64,000 bases of DNA from Solobacterium sp. (lineage in GTDB: Bacteria; Bacillota_I; Bacilli_A; Erysipelotrichales; Erysipelotrichaceae), in assembly GCA_017512555.1 (NCBI GenBank), contig JAFWFE010000063.1, forward strand, positions 1 through 64,000, written 5' to 3'. Shown here in pieces: positions 16,886 through 25,863 of the stretch. The position numbers were made by a program, and so were the translations under genes. Position 1 is the stretch's first letter, and each line of letters begins with the position of its first letter. The notes under the pieces are model-generated. The model had not been told where the DNA came from, searched no databases, and worked only from the letters and a program-made list of their open reading frames with translations.

Positions 16886-17749
16886 ATGACATTTGCGGTA
16901 TTTGCGGATGGTACGGCTAACCTGCCGGGAAAACTATTGGAAGGTATCCAGCTTCTTCCCAGTGAATTAACGATCAATGGTACATCCTATACATATACAG
17001 GAGATATAGAGCACTTTGATATGCATTCCTACTATGAGGGATTACGTCATGGGGATGATGTAAAGACCAGTCTGTTGAATACAGCTCTGTTCATGACGAG
17101 TTTTGAACCTCTGGTCAAAGAAGGTACAGATATCATCTATGTGGCGATGAGCTCGGGAATCAGCGGTACGTATAACGCGGCGTGTGTAGCAGCGATGCAG
17201 CTGATGGAAGAATACCCGGAGCGGTATATCCACATCGTGGATTCTCACGGCTGCGGGTTTGGCAACGGTATGCTGGCAATCAAGGCCGCAGAGCTAAGTA
17301 AAGAGGGTGTATCCTCCCGTGAAGCAGGACAGATCCTGGATGACATGGTACCGCACTGCTGCCAGTATTTTACTGTAGATGATCTGAATTTCCTGAAGCG
17401 TACAGGCAGAGTCAGCGGGGCAGCCGCCATGATCGCAACCACTCTGCAGATCAAGCCGATCCTGTACGGTGACCATACCGGTCATATCGTATCCTGTGAA
17501 AACTGCCGGGGAAGAAAAAGAGCGATCCAGAAACTGGCAGACAAATATCGTGAGAAGCGCATGGATCTCCCGACACAGAACGTGTATATCTCCCACGGAG
17601 ATTGTCTGCAGGATGCCGAGAAGTTAAGAGAACTGATTCTTTCAATCACTCCGGATGTAACCGTGGTCCTCTGCCCGCATGAACCGTTCTCCGGAGCGCA
17701 TGTCGGGCCCGGAATGCTTGGCCTGTTCTTCCTGGGGAAAGAAAGATAA
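16886..17749 (+). CDS. DegV family fatty-acid-binding protein
   Basis: The product has 287 residues. It has family marks in order: FADGTANLP, the LLPSELTINGTSY strand, VKTSLLN, MSSGISGTYNAA with the ligand-binding Ser, IVDSHGCG, FLKRTGRVSGAAA and AHVGPGMLG near the end. Family knowledge: DegV/FakB proteins bind a fatty acid and present it to the kinase FakA for phosphorylation before phospholipid synthesis. FakA is not in this window. A TATAAT at 16857-16862 and AAGGAG at 16869-16874 support the start at 16886. A strong terminator follows the stop. It is likely monocistronic. Confidence 0.93.
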   Translation: MTFAVFADGTANLPGKLLEGIQLLPSELTINGTSYTYTGDIEHFDMHSYYEGLRHGDDVKTSLLNTALFMTSFEPLVKEGTDIIYVAMSSGISGTYNAACVAAMQLMEEYPERYIHIVDSHGCGFGNGMLAIKAAELSKEGVSSREAGQILDDMVPHCCQYFTVDDLNFLKRTGRVSGAAAMIATTLQIKPILYGDHTGHIVSCENCRGRKRAIQKLADKYREKRMDLPTQNVYISHGDCLQDAEKLRELILSITPDVTVVLCPHEPFSGAHVGPGMLGLFFLGKER

Positions 17750-17767
17750 TACCGGAAAAACAGATAT

Positions 17768-17792
17768 AGTCCCGCTGAAGCGGGGCTTTTTT
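17768..17792 (+). terminator. Intrinsic terminator after degV-like gene
   Basis: AGTCCCGC / GCGGGGCT stem with a TGAA tetraloop and a run of six Ts. Confidence 0.9.
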
Positions 17793-17861
17793 CATTTCTG
17801 TTGATCCTGATCAAAAGGGTAGTACATATACAACGAGATATGTACCCATTTTGCCGGAATG

Positions 17862-17870
17862 TGATACACT
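17862..17870 (+). promoter_or_regulatory. Extended -10 of LCP gene, leaderless
   Basis: TGATACACT (TG-n-TACACT) ends 6 nt before the ATG at 17877. No SD is present between. The expected start of transcription coincides with the ATG. A -35 box is not clear. Confidence 0.4.
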
Positions 17871-17876
17871 CAAGGC

Positions 17877-18932
17877 ATGAGTACGACTGTACGAAAGAAA
17901 CGTAAACTGAAAAAAGGTGTCAAGATCCTGCTGGTGATCCTGGCGATATTCCTGTTGCTCGCTGCAGGCGGACAACTGTTCATAGGCAGTATGTTAAACA
18001 AGATGAACAAGACCGTAGCCATGGCTCAGCATGAAGCCGGTATTGCCGAAGAAGTCCGCCGCACCCCCGTAAACAAGAATATCTTCAACTTTCTGCTGTT
18101 TGGAGCAGACCGCAGTACCGTCAGCGGAGACGAGGGAATGGAACGGGCAGACGCGACCAAGATCATCTCTCTGGATAAAGTCCACAAGACCGTCAAGATC
18201 GCATCGCTGCAGAGAGATACGATGGTCTGGATCCCGGATCCGGTCAATGACTTTTCCAAGCTCAATCATGCGTACTGGTGGGGTGACGCAGATCTGGCGA
18301 TACGCGCTGTGAATCTGAATTACGACATGAATATCACCAAGTATGTGACATTCTCCATGGCAGGTCTGGAAGCGATGGTGGAGGCAATTGGCGGTGTGGA
18401 TATCTATCTGACAGCGGCAGAGTCCAAATACTTTCAGGATGGACATATTAAACAGACTAATTATAAGGAAGGAACATTTCACTTGTCCGGTCATGAAGCT
18501 CGTGCCTATGCACAACTGCGTGAGATCGATAACGACTATCACCGGATGAACCGTCAGAATGTATTAATCAAGACAATCTTGTCACAGTTGAAGGACTGCT
18601 CGGTGAAGGAGATTCTGGGTCTTGTAGAGACAGTCATGCCGTATATAGAGACAAACTTTACCAATGCCGAGATCGAACTCTGGCTGACCAGAATGTTGAC
18701 CTACGATCTGAAAAACATTGAGACGCAGGATGTACCAAAGGGAGACGAAGAAGACAGGTGGACAGAAGTAGAATATAACGGCTACCCATATATCAGCATC
18801 CTGAGAAATTATGAGAAGATGATCCAGGACCTGTATGAATTCCTCTACGGTATAAAGGATTACTCCATCAGTAAACAGGCGGCAGGAATCCAGGACGATA
18901 TCTACCAGAAATTCGCGGATAAACTGAAATAG
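17877..18932 (+). CDS. LytR-CpsA-Psr (LCP) family wall polymer ligase
   Basis: The product has 351 residues: a basic N-terminal tail, one membrane helix (about residues 15-36), then an extracellular LCP domain. FLLFGADRS (D78), RADATKIISLD, KIASLQRDTMVWIP (R113, D114) and DNDYHRMNRQ (R223, R226) give the acidic and arginine residues that hold the polyprenyl diphosphate substrate. LCP enzymes transfer capsule or teichoic-acid-like polymers from undecaprenyl diphosphate to peptidoglycan. Directly upstream of a CpsB phosphatase, it is the likely ligase for the polymer of the locus starting at 19.8 kb. Confidence 0.95.
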   Translation: MSTTVRKKRKLKKGVKILLVILAIFLLLAAGGQLFIGSMLNKMNKTVAMAQHEAGIAEEVRRTPVNKNIFNFLLFGADRSTVSGDEGMERADATKIISLDKVHKTVKIASLQRDTMVWIPDPVNDFSKLNHAYWWGDADLAIRAVNLNYDMNITKYVTFSMAGLEAMVEAIGGVDIYLTAAESKYFQDGHIKQTNYKEGTFHLSGHEARAYAQLREIDNDYHRMNRQNVLIKTILSQLKDCSVKEILGLVETVMPYIETNFTNAEIELWLTRMLTYDLKNIETQDVPKGDEEDRWTEVEYNGYPYISILRNYEKMIQDLYEFLYGIKDYSISKQAAGIQDDIYQKFADKLK

Positions 18933-18940
18933 GGGCACAT

Positions 18941-19696
18941 ATGATCGATATTCATACACATATACTGCCGAGAGTGGATGACGGCTCAGAGAGCACGGCA
19001 ATGTCCCTGAAGCTGATTGAAGAGGCGCTGGAGTCCGGTGTACATTCCATGATTGTGACACCGCACTTCTTTCAGGGTGTCTATGAGAACTATGCCGGTG
19101 AAGATCTGCAGAAACGCTGGGACAGGCTGCACAATGCCGTACATCGCGCAAATCTCCCGATCCACCTGTATCAGGGCATGGAGATCATGGCTTGTGATGA
19201 TCTGCCGGAACTGTTGAAAAAGGGGAAGGTCTGGACCATGAACAGTTCGGACTACTTTCTGCTGGAGTTTGCCTTTGATGAGGATCCCGCTTACTGCAAG
19301 ACGATCATCCGTTCCTGTATGGAGGCAGGATACCGGCCGGTAATCGCGCATCCTGCCCGATATTACTTCGTCCAGGATGATCCGGGGATCGTCTATGACT
19401 GGTACCGCAGCGGCTGCTGTATCCAGCTGAATAAGGGCACTCTGCTTGGTGATAACGGTATACGGGCAAGGAATACCGGTCTCTCCCTGCTGCGTCACTG
19501 TGTTGTCTCTTGTGTGGCTTCCGATGCCCACCGTACATATTGGCGTAATGCGGATATGTCGCAGGTAGAAGAACTCCTGCTGGATCAATTCGGTGAAGAA
19601 TATACGTATATGCTGCTGGAAGAGAATCCGGACAGGATCCTGCGTAATCGTGAGTTGGTGGGATATAAGCCGGTACCATACGATAAAAACACATAG
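18941..19696 (+). CDS. CpsB/YwqE-type PHP tyrosine-protein phosphatase
   Basis: The product has 251 residues. MIDIHTHILPRVDDG at the N-terminus, IVTPHF, GMEI, HPAR and SDAH supply the metal-binding His/Asp set of the PHP domain. Family knowledge: CpsB/CapC dephosphorylates the tyrosine kinase CpsD and so regulates capsule chain length and attachment. It starts 8 nt after the LCP gene, and the two form one transcript closed by a terminator. The partner kinase (CpsD) and its adaptor (CpsC) are absent from the window, which is odd for this gene order. Confidence 0.93.
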   Translation: MIDIHTHILPRVDDGSESTAMSLKLIEEALESGVHSMIVTPHFFQGVYENYAGEDLQKRWDRLHNAVHRANLPIHLYQGMEIMACDDLPELLKKGKVWTMNSSDYFLLEFAFDEDPAYCKTIIRSCMEAGYRPVIAHPARYYFVQDDPGIVYDWYRSGCCIQLNKGTLLGDNGIRARNTGLSLLRHCVVSCVASDAHRTYWRNADMSQVEELLLDQFGEEYTYMLLEENPDRILRNRELVGYKPVPYDKNT

Positions 19697-19736
19697 AGCA
19701 TACATGACTGTTCCCTGAACCAATGTATGCTTTTTT
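19697..19736 (+). terminator. Terminator after cpsB-like gene
   Basis: AGCATACAT and ATGTATGCT form a 9-bp stem with a 17-nt loop and TTTTTT. It separates the LCP-CpsB unit from the polysaccharide locus. Confidence 0.75.
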
Positions 19737-19800
19737 CTGGTGTTTGAATTGTCTCCTGATAAGGGCGGATGAAAGTGGTGCATGTATACACGGATTTGGT

Positions 19801-19829
19801 TTGCAGACGATGTTACTCAATGCTATCAT
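19801..19829 (+). promoter_or_regulatory. Main promoter of polysaccharide locus
   Basis: TTGCAG (19801-19806), a 17-bp spacer and TATCAT (19824-19829) preceded by TGC, i.e. an extended -10. Transcription would start near 19836, about 16 nt before the ATG at 19852. Confidence 0.65.
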
Positions 19830-19851
19830 GTTAAAGTGTAGGAATATTGCC

Positions 19852-21528
19852 ATGTACCGTTTTATCCTGAAAAGACTGATCGATATATTACTATCTACTG
19901 CAGGGTTTGTGATCCTGCTTCCTGTATTCCTGGTATTAACGCTGTGGATCAAGGCGGATAGTCCGGGTCCGGTATTCTTTAAGCAGAGAAGAATCGGAAT
20001 ACATAAAAAGGAGTTTGATATCCTCAAGTTCCGTACAATGTATATCGATACTCCCAAGGATATACCTACACATATGCTGGCAGATCCTGAGAAATATATT
20101 ACTAAGGCAGGCAGGTTTTTAAGAAAAACCAGCCTGGATGAGTTACCCCAATTAATCAATATTATCCGGGGTAACATGAGTATTGTTGGACCAAGACCGG
20201 CATTGTATAACCAATACGATCTGATTGAAGAGAGAGACAAGTATGGCGCAAATGATGTCATGCCCGGACTGACCGGATGGGCACAAATCAACGGCAGAGA
20301 TGAACTGGAGATTCCCGTGAAAGCAGCATTAGACGGCTATTATACAGAACATATCGGTTTCCTGATGGACTGCAGGTGTTTTTTTGGTACGTTCTCTGCT
20401 GTACTGAGTGGAAGGGGCATTGCTGAAGGAAAGAAACGGGAACGGAAAAAAGTCCTGATCATTACCAACCATTCCTATATGCTTTATCGTTTCCGTCTGG
20501 AACTTATTTCTAAACTCATGGAGCAGTGTGAAGTTGTTCTCTCCATGCCTTTTGTAGGTCATGAAGATGACTTTCAGGCTATGGGTTTAAAGTGTATCAA
20601 TACACCGATGGAACGCAGGGGAATCAATCCTGTGAAGGATCTCAAACTCCTGAAAGAATACAAGAGACAGCTGAGGGAAGAAGCCCCGGATCTGGTGATT
20701 ACGATCTCGGTCAAACCGAATATCTATGCCGGGTATCTTTGCGGGAAGATGCACATCCCCTTTGCGGTAATGGTACAGGGTCTCGGTTCTCCTTTTGAGA
20801 AACCGGTGCTTGCCCAATTGGTTACCGTCATGTACCGTACCGGCCTCAAAAAAGCACACAGAGTACTCTTTGAGAACAAGGATAATGCCGCAGTGTTTGT
20901 GAATAAGCATATTGTTGAACCGGAGCGGGAAGTAGTGCTCAGCGGTGCCGGCATCAACCTTGATCTCTTTGAGGAGAGAGAGTACCCCGTAAACGATGTA
21001 TTCAGATTCTTATATGTAGGCAGAATCATGGAAGAGAAAGGATGCGGAGAACTCTTTGCGACTGTCAGGAGACTTCATGCGGAGAATATACCATTCCTGC
21101 TGGATCTGGTCGGCTTCTATGAAGATGACTTCCGTGAACAGGTGAAAGAACTTGAAGACGCCGGGATTCTGCAGGACCATGGCTTTCTTAATGACCCCCG
21201 GGAATATTATGCTTTGGCTGACTGTGTTGTCATGCCAAGTTACCATGAAGGAATGAGCAATGTCCTGCTCGAAGCAGCAGCCATGGGAAGACCTCTGATC
21301 ACGACAGATGTGCCGGGATGCCGGGAGGCTGTAATCAACGAAGTCAGCGGTTTGCTGTGCCAACCGAAAGATGAAGAATCCCTGTATCAGGCAATGAAGA
21401 AGATGCTGGGATATACCAGGGAACAGAGAGAAGCCATGGGTAAGGAAGGGCATAAACATATGGTGGCAAACTTTGGCAAGGATGCCGTAGTCACCCATAC
21501 GATCGAAGCCCTCTCGGAGATTCTATGA
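19852..21528 (+). CDS. Fused phosphoglycosyltransferase and GT4 glycosyltransferase
   Basis: The 558-residue protein joins two enzymes. Residues 1-190 are a small monotopic phosphoglycosyltransferase: one N-terminal membrane segment, DSPGPVFFKQ, KFRTM, the catalytic pair D96-E97 in SLDELPQ, GPRP (113-116) and PGLTGWAQINGRD. It should load the first sugar-1-phosphate on undecaprenyl phosphate. Residues about 200-558 are a GT-B fold GT4 enzyme with an SGAGIN-type loop, YVGRIMEEKG and the ExxxxxxxE motif in YHEGMSNVLLEAAAMG; it probably adds the second sugar. Start 19852 is chosen over an ATG at 19723 because the promoter lies between them and the fold begins with YRFILKRLIDIL. Confidence 0.92.
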   Translation: MYRFILKRLIDILLSTAGFVILLPVFLVLTLWIKADSPGPVFFKQRRIGIHKKEFDILKFRTMYIDTPKDIPTHMLADPEKYITKAGRFLRKTSLDELPQLINIIRGNMSIVGPRPALYNQYDLIEERDKYGANDVMPGLTGWAQINGRDELEIPVKAALDGYYTEHIGFLMDCRCFFGTFSAVLSGRGIAEGKKRERKKVLIITNHSYMLYRFRLELISKLMEQCEVVLSMPFVGHEDDFQAMGLKCINTPMERRGINPVKDLKLLKEYKRQLREEAPDLVITISVKPNIYAGYLCGKMHIPFAVMVQGLGSPFEKPVLAQLVTVMYRTGLKKAHRVLFENKDNAAVFVNKHIVEPEREVVLSGAGINLDLFEEREYPVNDVFRFLYVGRIMEEKGCGELFATVRRLHAENIPFLLDLVGFYEDDFREQVKELEDAGILQDHGFLNDPREYYALADCVVMPSYHEGMSNVLLEAAAMGRPLITTDVPGCREAVINEVSGLLCQPKDEESLYQAMKKMLGYTREQREAMGKEGHKHMVANFGKDAVVTHTIEALSEIL

Positions 21529-22631
21529 TTACCTCTTCGTATATCCTGATCCTGTTCTGGTTCGTGCTTATGGCACTGTTCGCCCATAATGTACAGGTAA
21601 CAGAAAAGAAGAGGATTCTAGGCAAAGAGAGAACCATTGTGAGATGGTGGTATGCCATACTGGTGTTTGTGCCGTTGATTATTATGGCGATGAACAGGAG
21701 CGTGGCAATTGGCGATACGGGGGCTTATATTGGGCATTATAGTGGTATGCCTGAAAGCTTTGCGGATATATCATCGTATTATTCTCATTTGTCTAAGGAT
21801 AAAGGTTATTATTTATTGGCATCGATCATCAAGTGTATCTTTGGCAGTGAATATAAAATCTACTTCCTGATTATTGCGATGATTCAGGCATTCGGCTTGG
21901 TTCGCATGTACAGGAAGTATTCGCCATCGTATTTTCTCGCGATATTTTTATTCGTTGTTTCTACAGACTATATATCCTGGATGCAGAATGGAACCAGGCA
22001 GTTTGTGGCCGTAAGCATATGTCTTCTGGCAGCAGATTTTATATTGGAGAAGAAGTATATCCCGGCAGTGATCACAGTAGTAATTGCGGCCAGGTTTCAT
22101 CAGTCGGCACTATTGGTAATACCGATGATTTTTATCGTACAGGGGAAGCCCTGGAATACTAAAACTTTGTTATTTCTTGTACTAACCCTTCTGGCAATAA
22201 TATATGTTGAGCAGTTTACCAGCCTACTGGATGAAGCTTTAGATGAAACACAATATACCAATGTCGTTACAGACTGGAAATCTTGGGGAGATGACGGTAC
22301 CAATCCGATCCGCGTGTTGGTCTATTCCTTGCCGGCATTGTTATCTCTTGTAGGATTACGCTATATCCGGGCAGAGAATGATCCGGTGATCAACTTTGCG
22401 ACAAACATGTCGATCATTACGGCAGGGTTATACTTAGTCAGTATGTTCACTTCCGGAATCTTCATCGGAAGACTTCCTATCTACGCAAGCTTATATTCTC
22501 AAGGTATACTTTTACCATGGGAAGTCGATCATATGTTTAACCGTGAGTCTACGATGATCGTGAAATTGAGTATGATCGTCTTCTATTTGATCTTCTATAT
22601 TTACCAATTACGAAAGTGGGGAATCATGTAA
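21525..22631 (+). CDS. EpsG/Wzy-like polysaccharide polymerase
   Basis: The product has 368 residues and about ten predicted membrane helices. The short conserved pieces fit the EpsG family (PF14897): MAMNRSVAIGDTGAYIGHY near residue 60, the KDKGYYLL stretch and SWMQNGTRQFVAVSI with the NGxRQ motif. Such proteins polymerise lipid-linked repeat units outside the membrane. It overlaps the preceding gene by 4 nt (ATGA), so translation is coupled. No Wzx flippase is found in the window; the export genes at 40-42 kb are of the ABC type. An alternative role as a large glycosyltransferase-like membrane protein cannot be excluded. Confidence 0.82.
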   Translation: MITSSYILILFWFVLMALFAHNVQVTEKKRILGKERTIVRWWYAILVFVPLIIMAMNRSVAIGDTGAYIGHYSGMPESFADISSYYSHLSKDKGYYLLASIIKCIFGSEYKIYFLIIAMIQAFGLVRMYRKYSPSYFLAIFLFVVSTDYISWMQNGTRQFVAVSICLLAADFILEKKYIPAVITVVIAARFHQSALLVIPMIFIVQGKPWNTKTLLFLVLTLLAIIYVEQFTSLLDEALDETQYTNVVTDWKSWGDDGTNPIRVLVYSLPALLSLVGLRYIRAENDPVINFATNMSIITAGLYLVSMFTSGIFIGRLPIYASLYSQGILLPWEVDHMFNRESTMIVKLSMIVFYLIFYIYQLRKWGIM

Positions 22632-22632
22632 C

Positions 22633-23040
22633 ATGAAAAGAGTGATTACATACGGGACATTTGATCTCCTTCACTATGGGCATATCAATCTGCTGAGAAG
22701 GGCGAAGTCTCTTGGAGATTATCTGATCGTTGCGCTGTCTACAGACCGGTTTAATACGGAAGAGAAGCACAAGATATGTTATTTTACTTATGAGCAGAGA
22801 AAGCAATTGCTGGAAGCAATCCGGTATGTGGACCTGGTGATTCCGGAAGATAACTGGGAACAGAAGATTACGGATGTACAGGAATATAAAGTAAATACAT
22901 TTGTTATCGGTGATGACTGGGAGGGGAAGTTTGATTTCCTCAAAGAGTACTGTAATGTCGTATATCTGCCCCGTACGCCGGAGATCAGTACCACACAAAT
23001 CAAAGAAGAACTCAAGGAGAACCATGGAGATAAGCACTGA
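22633..23040 (+). CDS. tagD: Glycerol-3-phosphate cytidylyltransferase-like
   Basis: The product has 135 residues, the normal size of TagD. GTFDLLHYGHINLL carries the nucleotidyltransferase HxGH motif, LSTDRFN and KITDVQEYKVNTFVIGDDWEGKFD are typical, and RTPEISTTQIK is the RTxGISTT motif of TagD. The enzyme makes CDP-glycerol from CTP and glycerol 3-phosphate. It starts one base after the polymerase stop and overlaps the next gene, licD-like, by 17 nt. The pair suggests a glycerol-phosphate substituent on the polymer. Confidence 0.92.
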   Translation: MKRVITYGTFDLLHYGHINLLRRAKSLGDYLIVALSTDRFNTEEKHKICYFTYEQRKQLLEAIRYVDLVIPEDNWEQKITDVQEYKVNTFVIGDDWEGKFDFLKEYCNVVYLPRTPEISTTQIKEELKENHGDKH

Positions 23041-23866
23041 CAATACAGAATTAAAAAGACTGAGAGAAGTTCAGCTGGAGATTCTGGATATTATTGATGA
23101 TGTATGTAAGAGATATGATATCCATTACTCACTGTATGCCGGCAGTCTTTTAGGTGCAGTCAGGCATAAGGGATATATTCCCTGGGATGATGACCTGGAT
23201 ATCTGTATGTCTAGAGAGTATTATGACCGATTTCTGGAAGTGTGGAAGAAAGAAGAGCATCCGGGGTATATTCTGCAGAACAAGGAGAATACGCCTTCTT
23301 TTACACAGTCTTTTACGAAGATCCGGAAAGACCATACGACATTCCTGCAATATGACTGGGAGAAGGGTAGATACCATTCCGGGATCTTCGTGGATATTTT
23401 TCCCATTGACAGAATACCGGATGGGAATCTGAGAAGAAAAAAGTTCTTCTGGGACTGCATGAGATACCAGTTATACATGAGGGAGTTTGTGCCGCCAAAG
23501 GGATCAGCAGCTGTAAAACTTGTGTCGGGACTGTTTCTGAAAGGGACGACAGCGGATCACAAAAAAAGATTTAGAGAGGAATTTGAAGAAAAGCTCAGGG
23601 AGTATGACAAACACAGTAATTGGCATACTGTGGCGGTGGAAAGAACCCAGTCTTTCAAACAAATACTGCCTGTAGATATGTTAGACGCATATATTCATTT
23701 GGAATTCGAAGGAAAAGAATATGAGTGTTTTAAGAACTGGGATGGATATCTGACATGTAAGTTTGGGGATTACATGAAGCTTCCGCCCGAGAGTGAAAGA
23801 GTGTGGAATCACCATCATCTGATTATAGATTTTGAGCATAATTGTGAGGAACGAGGAAATGAGTGA
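23024..23866 (+). CDS. LicD family phosphotransferase
   Basis: The product has 280 residues. YSLYAGSLLGAVRHKGYIPWDDDLDICMSR spans the LicD nucleotidyltransferase-fold core with the metal-binding DDDLD motif. Family members transfer phosphocholine or other phospho-substituents from CDP-activated donors to surface sugars. Directly after a TagD gene, glycerol phosphate is the likely group. The start at 23024 has AAGGAG 4 nt upstream; the longer open frame reaching 22901 is out of the tagD frame and lacks an RBS. The 17-nt overlap with tagD implies translational coupling. Confidence 0.9.
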   Translation: MEISTDNTELKRLREVQLEILDIIDDVCKRYDIHYSLYAGSLLGAVRHKGYIPWDDDLDICMSREYYDRFLEVWKKEEHPGYILQNKENTPSFTQSFTKIRKDHTTFLQYDWEKGRYHSGIFVDIFPIDRIPDGNLRRKKFFWDCMRYQLYMREFVPPKGSAAVKLVSGLFLKGTTADHKKRFREEFEEKLREYDKHSNWHTVAVERTQSFKQILPVDMLDAYIHLEFEGKEYECFKNWDGYLTCKFGDYMKLPPESERVWNHHHLIIDFEHNCEERGNE

Positions 23867-24974
23867 ACCGATTCGTGTGTTACAGGTGATCGGTATCATG
23901 AACCTTGGCGGTGCTGAGACGATGATCATGAATCTGTACCGGCATATAGACAGGACAAAAGTACAGTTTGACTTTGTTCAGAACGAGAATACCGGTGCAT
24001 TCTTTGATGATGAGATTACCCAGTTAGGCGGGAAAATCTACCATTGCCCAAGATTTACAGGAAAGAACTATTTCACTTACCGGAAATGGTGGAGAGACTT
24101 CTTTGACAAGCATCATGAGTATGCCTTTGTTCATGGGCATATTGGTAGTACAGCTGCAATCTATCTGAAAGAAGCGAAGAAGCACGGAGTTCCTACAATA
24201 GCGCATAGTCACAATATTTCACCTAAATCAATGAAACAGTTCTTCTACAACATGCTTTCCTATCCGACAAGAAACATCGCGGATTACCTGTTTATGTGCT
24301 CGTTACAGGCTGGGATCGATCGTTACGGAGAATCTGCCGTTTCTGATAAAAAAAGGGCATATTTCGTTCCTAATTCCATTGAAACAGAGAGATATCGATT
24401 TAATGAAGAAACGAGAGAAAAGGTGCGCAGATCTATTGACATTGCAGAAGATACCTTGTTGATTGGGCATGTTGGTAGATTAGCGGATCAGAAGAATCAT
24501 CTGTTCCTGTTGGATATCTTCTCTGAGATCGTAAAGAGACAGCCGACTGCCAGACTCCTGCTTGTGGGAGATGGTACTTTGCGGAAAGAGATTGAAGCCA
24601 AAATCAATGTCATGGACTTATCTGGAAAGGTAATTCTGACAGGTAACCGATCGGACGTAAACGAACTGTTAATGGCGATGGATGTGTTTGTATTCCCTTC
24701 CAAGTATGAAGGGTTTGGAATAGGCTATGTTGAGGCACAGTGCAGCGGATTGCCTTGTATTATTTCTGATAAAGTAACACCGGAAGGAATACTGATCAAA
24801 GAGGCAGTTACAGTTATATCTCTTCAGTCTAGTACTTCTGAATGGGCGAATGCGATACTAAACTGTAAAACTCTAAAACGAGAAGAATGCGCAGCTCTTG
24901 TCAAAGAAGCAGGTTTTGATGTTGTACGCAATGCAAAAAGATTGGAGGAATTCTATCTTGAAAAAGGAAAATAG
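23859..24974 (+). CDS. GT4 glycosyltransferase
   Basis: The product has 371 residues. The N-terminal VIGIMNLGGAETMIMNLYRHI and HGHIGSTAAI fit the acceptor domain, and LIGHVGRLADQKNHLFLLDIF, LLVGDG and SKYEGFGIGYVEAQCSGLPCI the donor domain with the EX7E motif. It is cytosolic or membrane-associated and builds the lipid-linked repeat unit; its sugar is not known. The start at 23859 overlaps the licD stop by 8 nt with CGAGGAA upstream, while an ATG at 23832 is less likely. It overlaps the next gene by 17 nt. Confidence 0.9.
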   Translation: MSEPIRVLQVIGIMNLGGAETMIMNLYRHIDRTKVQFDFVQNENTGAFFDDEITQLGGKIYHCPRFTGKNYFTYRKWWRDFFDKHHEYAFVHGHIGSTAAIYLKEAKKHGVPTIAHSHNISPKSMKQFFYNMLSYPTRNIADYLFMCSLQAGIDRYGESAVSDKKRAYFVPNSIETERYRFNEETREKVRRSIDIAEDTLLIGHVGRLADQKNHLFLLDIFSEIVKRQPTARLLLVGDGTLRKEIEAKINVMDLSGKVILTGNRSDVNELLMAMDVFVFPSKYEGFGIGYVEAQCSGLPCIISDKVTPEGILIKEAVTVISLQSSTSEWANAILNCKTLKREECAALVKEAGFDVVRNAKRLEEFYLEKGK

Positions 24975-25863
24975 AAATATTCTTCTGACAATCTTTACAC
25001 CAGCATATAACCGTGCGCATACATTGGGAAGAACATACGAAAGTCTGAAGAGGCAGGACTGCAAAGAATTTATCTGGTTAGTCGTGGATGATGGTTCAAC
25101 AGACAATACAAGAGAACTCGTAAACACCTGGATCCAAAAAGAGAAAGACTTTGAGATCCGGTATGTATACAAAGAAAACGGTGGAATGCACAGTGCGCAT
25201 AATACAGCGTACAGAAATATTGATACACTGCTGAATACATGTATAGACTCAGATGATGAACTGGCAGATGGCGCTGTACAAAAAATACTGGCAAAATGGC
25301 ACACAGTAGAGAATGCCGGATATGCAGGAATCATTGCGTTGGATGCTGACATGAATACCGGAGAGATCATTGGTAAAGGATTTCCAGAAGGGATGACAGA
25401 AACCACATTGTCCGGGTATTATGCATCTGGAGGCAAGGGTGATAAGAAGCTGATTTATCGGACAGATATTATCAACAAATATCCTGAGTATCCTGAATTT
25501 GAGGGAGAAAAGTATGTCAGCCTGTCCTATAAGTATTTACTCATTGATCAGGAATATAAGCTTGCGGTATTAGACGAAGTCGTATGTAATGTAGAGTATC
25601 AACCGGACGGTTCTACTAACAGCATGTTCAGACAGTATCTGAACAATCCCAGGGGATTTGCGTTTTGGAGAACTGTACGGATGAAGTATGATACAACCAT
25701 GAAGAGAAGAATCATGGACTGTATCCACTACTGTTCCAGTGCACAGATTGGGCATATTAAGGGATATATCCAGGATTCTCCATATCCGTTATTAACCGTA
25801 GTATGTACACCGGCAGGATATATTCTTACATCGTATATTAAGCGGAAAGCAGGAAAGAAATGA
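24958..25863 (+). CDS. GT2 glycosyltransferase with TTG start
   Basis: The GT-A fold is shown by TIFTPAYNRAHTLGRTYESL, WLVVDDGSTDNT and the IDSDDE acidic motif near residue 90. The initiation codon is taken as TTG at 24958, because GGAGGA at 24944-24949 lies 8 nt upstream and the product then begins just before the first strand. The ATG at 24898 would add 20 residues and a 77-nt overlap. The C-terminal part (about 180-300) is a variable acceptor region. Donor and acceptor are unknown. It ends overlapping the next gene by 4 nt. Confidence 0.85.
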   Translation: MKKENRNILLTIFTPAYNRAHTLGRTYESLKRQDCKEFIWLVVDDGSTDNTRELVNTWIQKEKDFEIRYVYKENGGMHSAHNTAYRNIDTLLNTCIDSDDELADGAVQKILAKWHTVENAGYAGIIALDADMNTGEIIGKGFPEGMTETTLSGYYASGGKGDKKLIYRTDIINKYPEYPEFEGEKYVSLSYKYLLIDQEYKLAVLDEVVCNVEYQPDGSTNSMFRQYLNNPRGFAFWRTVRMKYDTTMKRRIMDCIHYCSSAQIGHIKGYIQDSPYPLLTVVCTPAGYILTSYIKRKAGKK

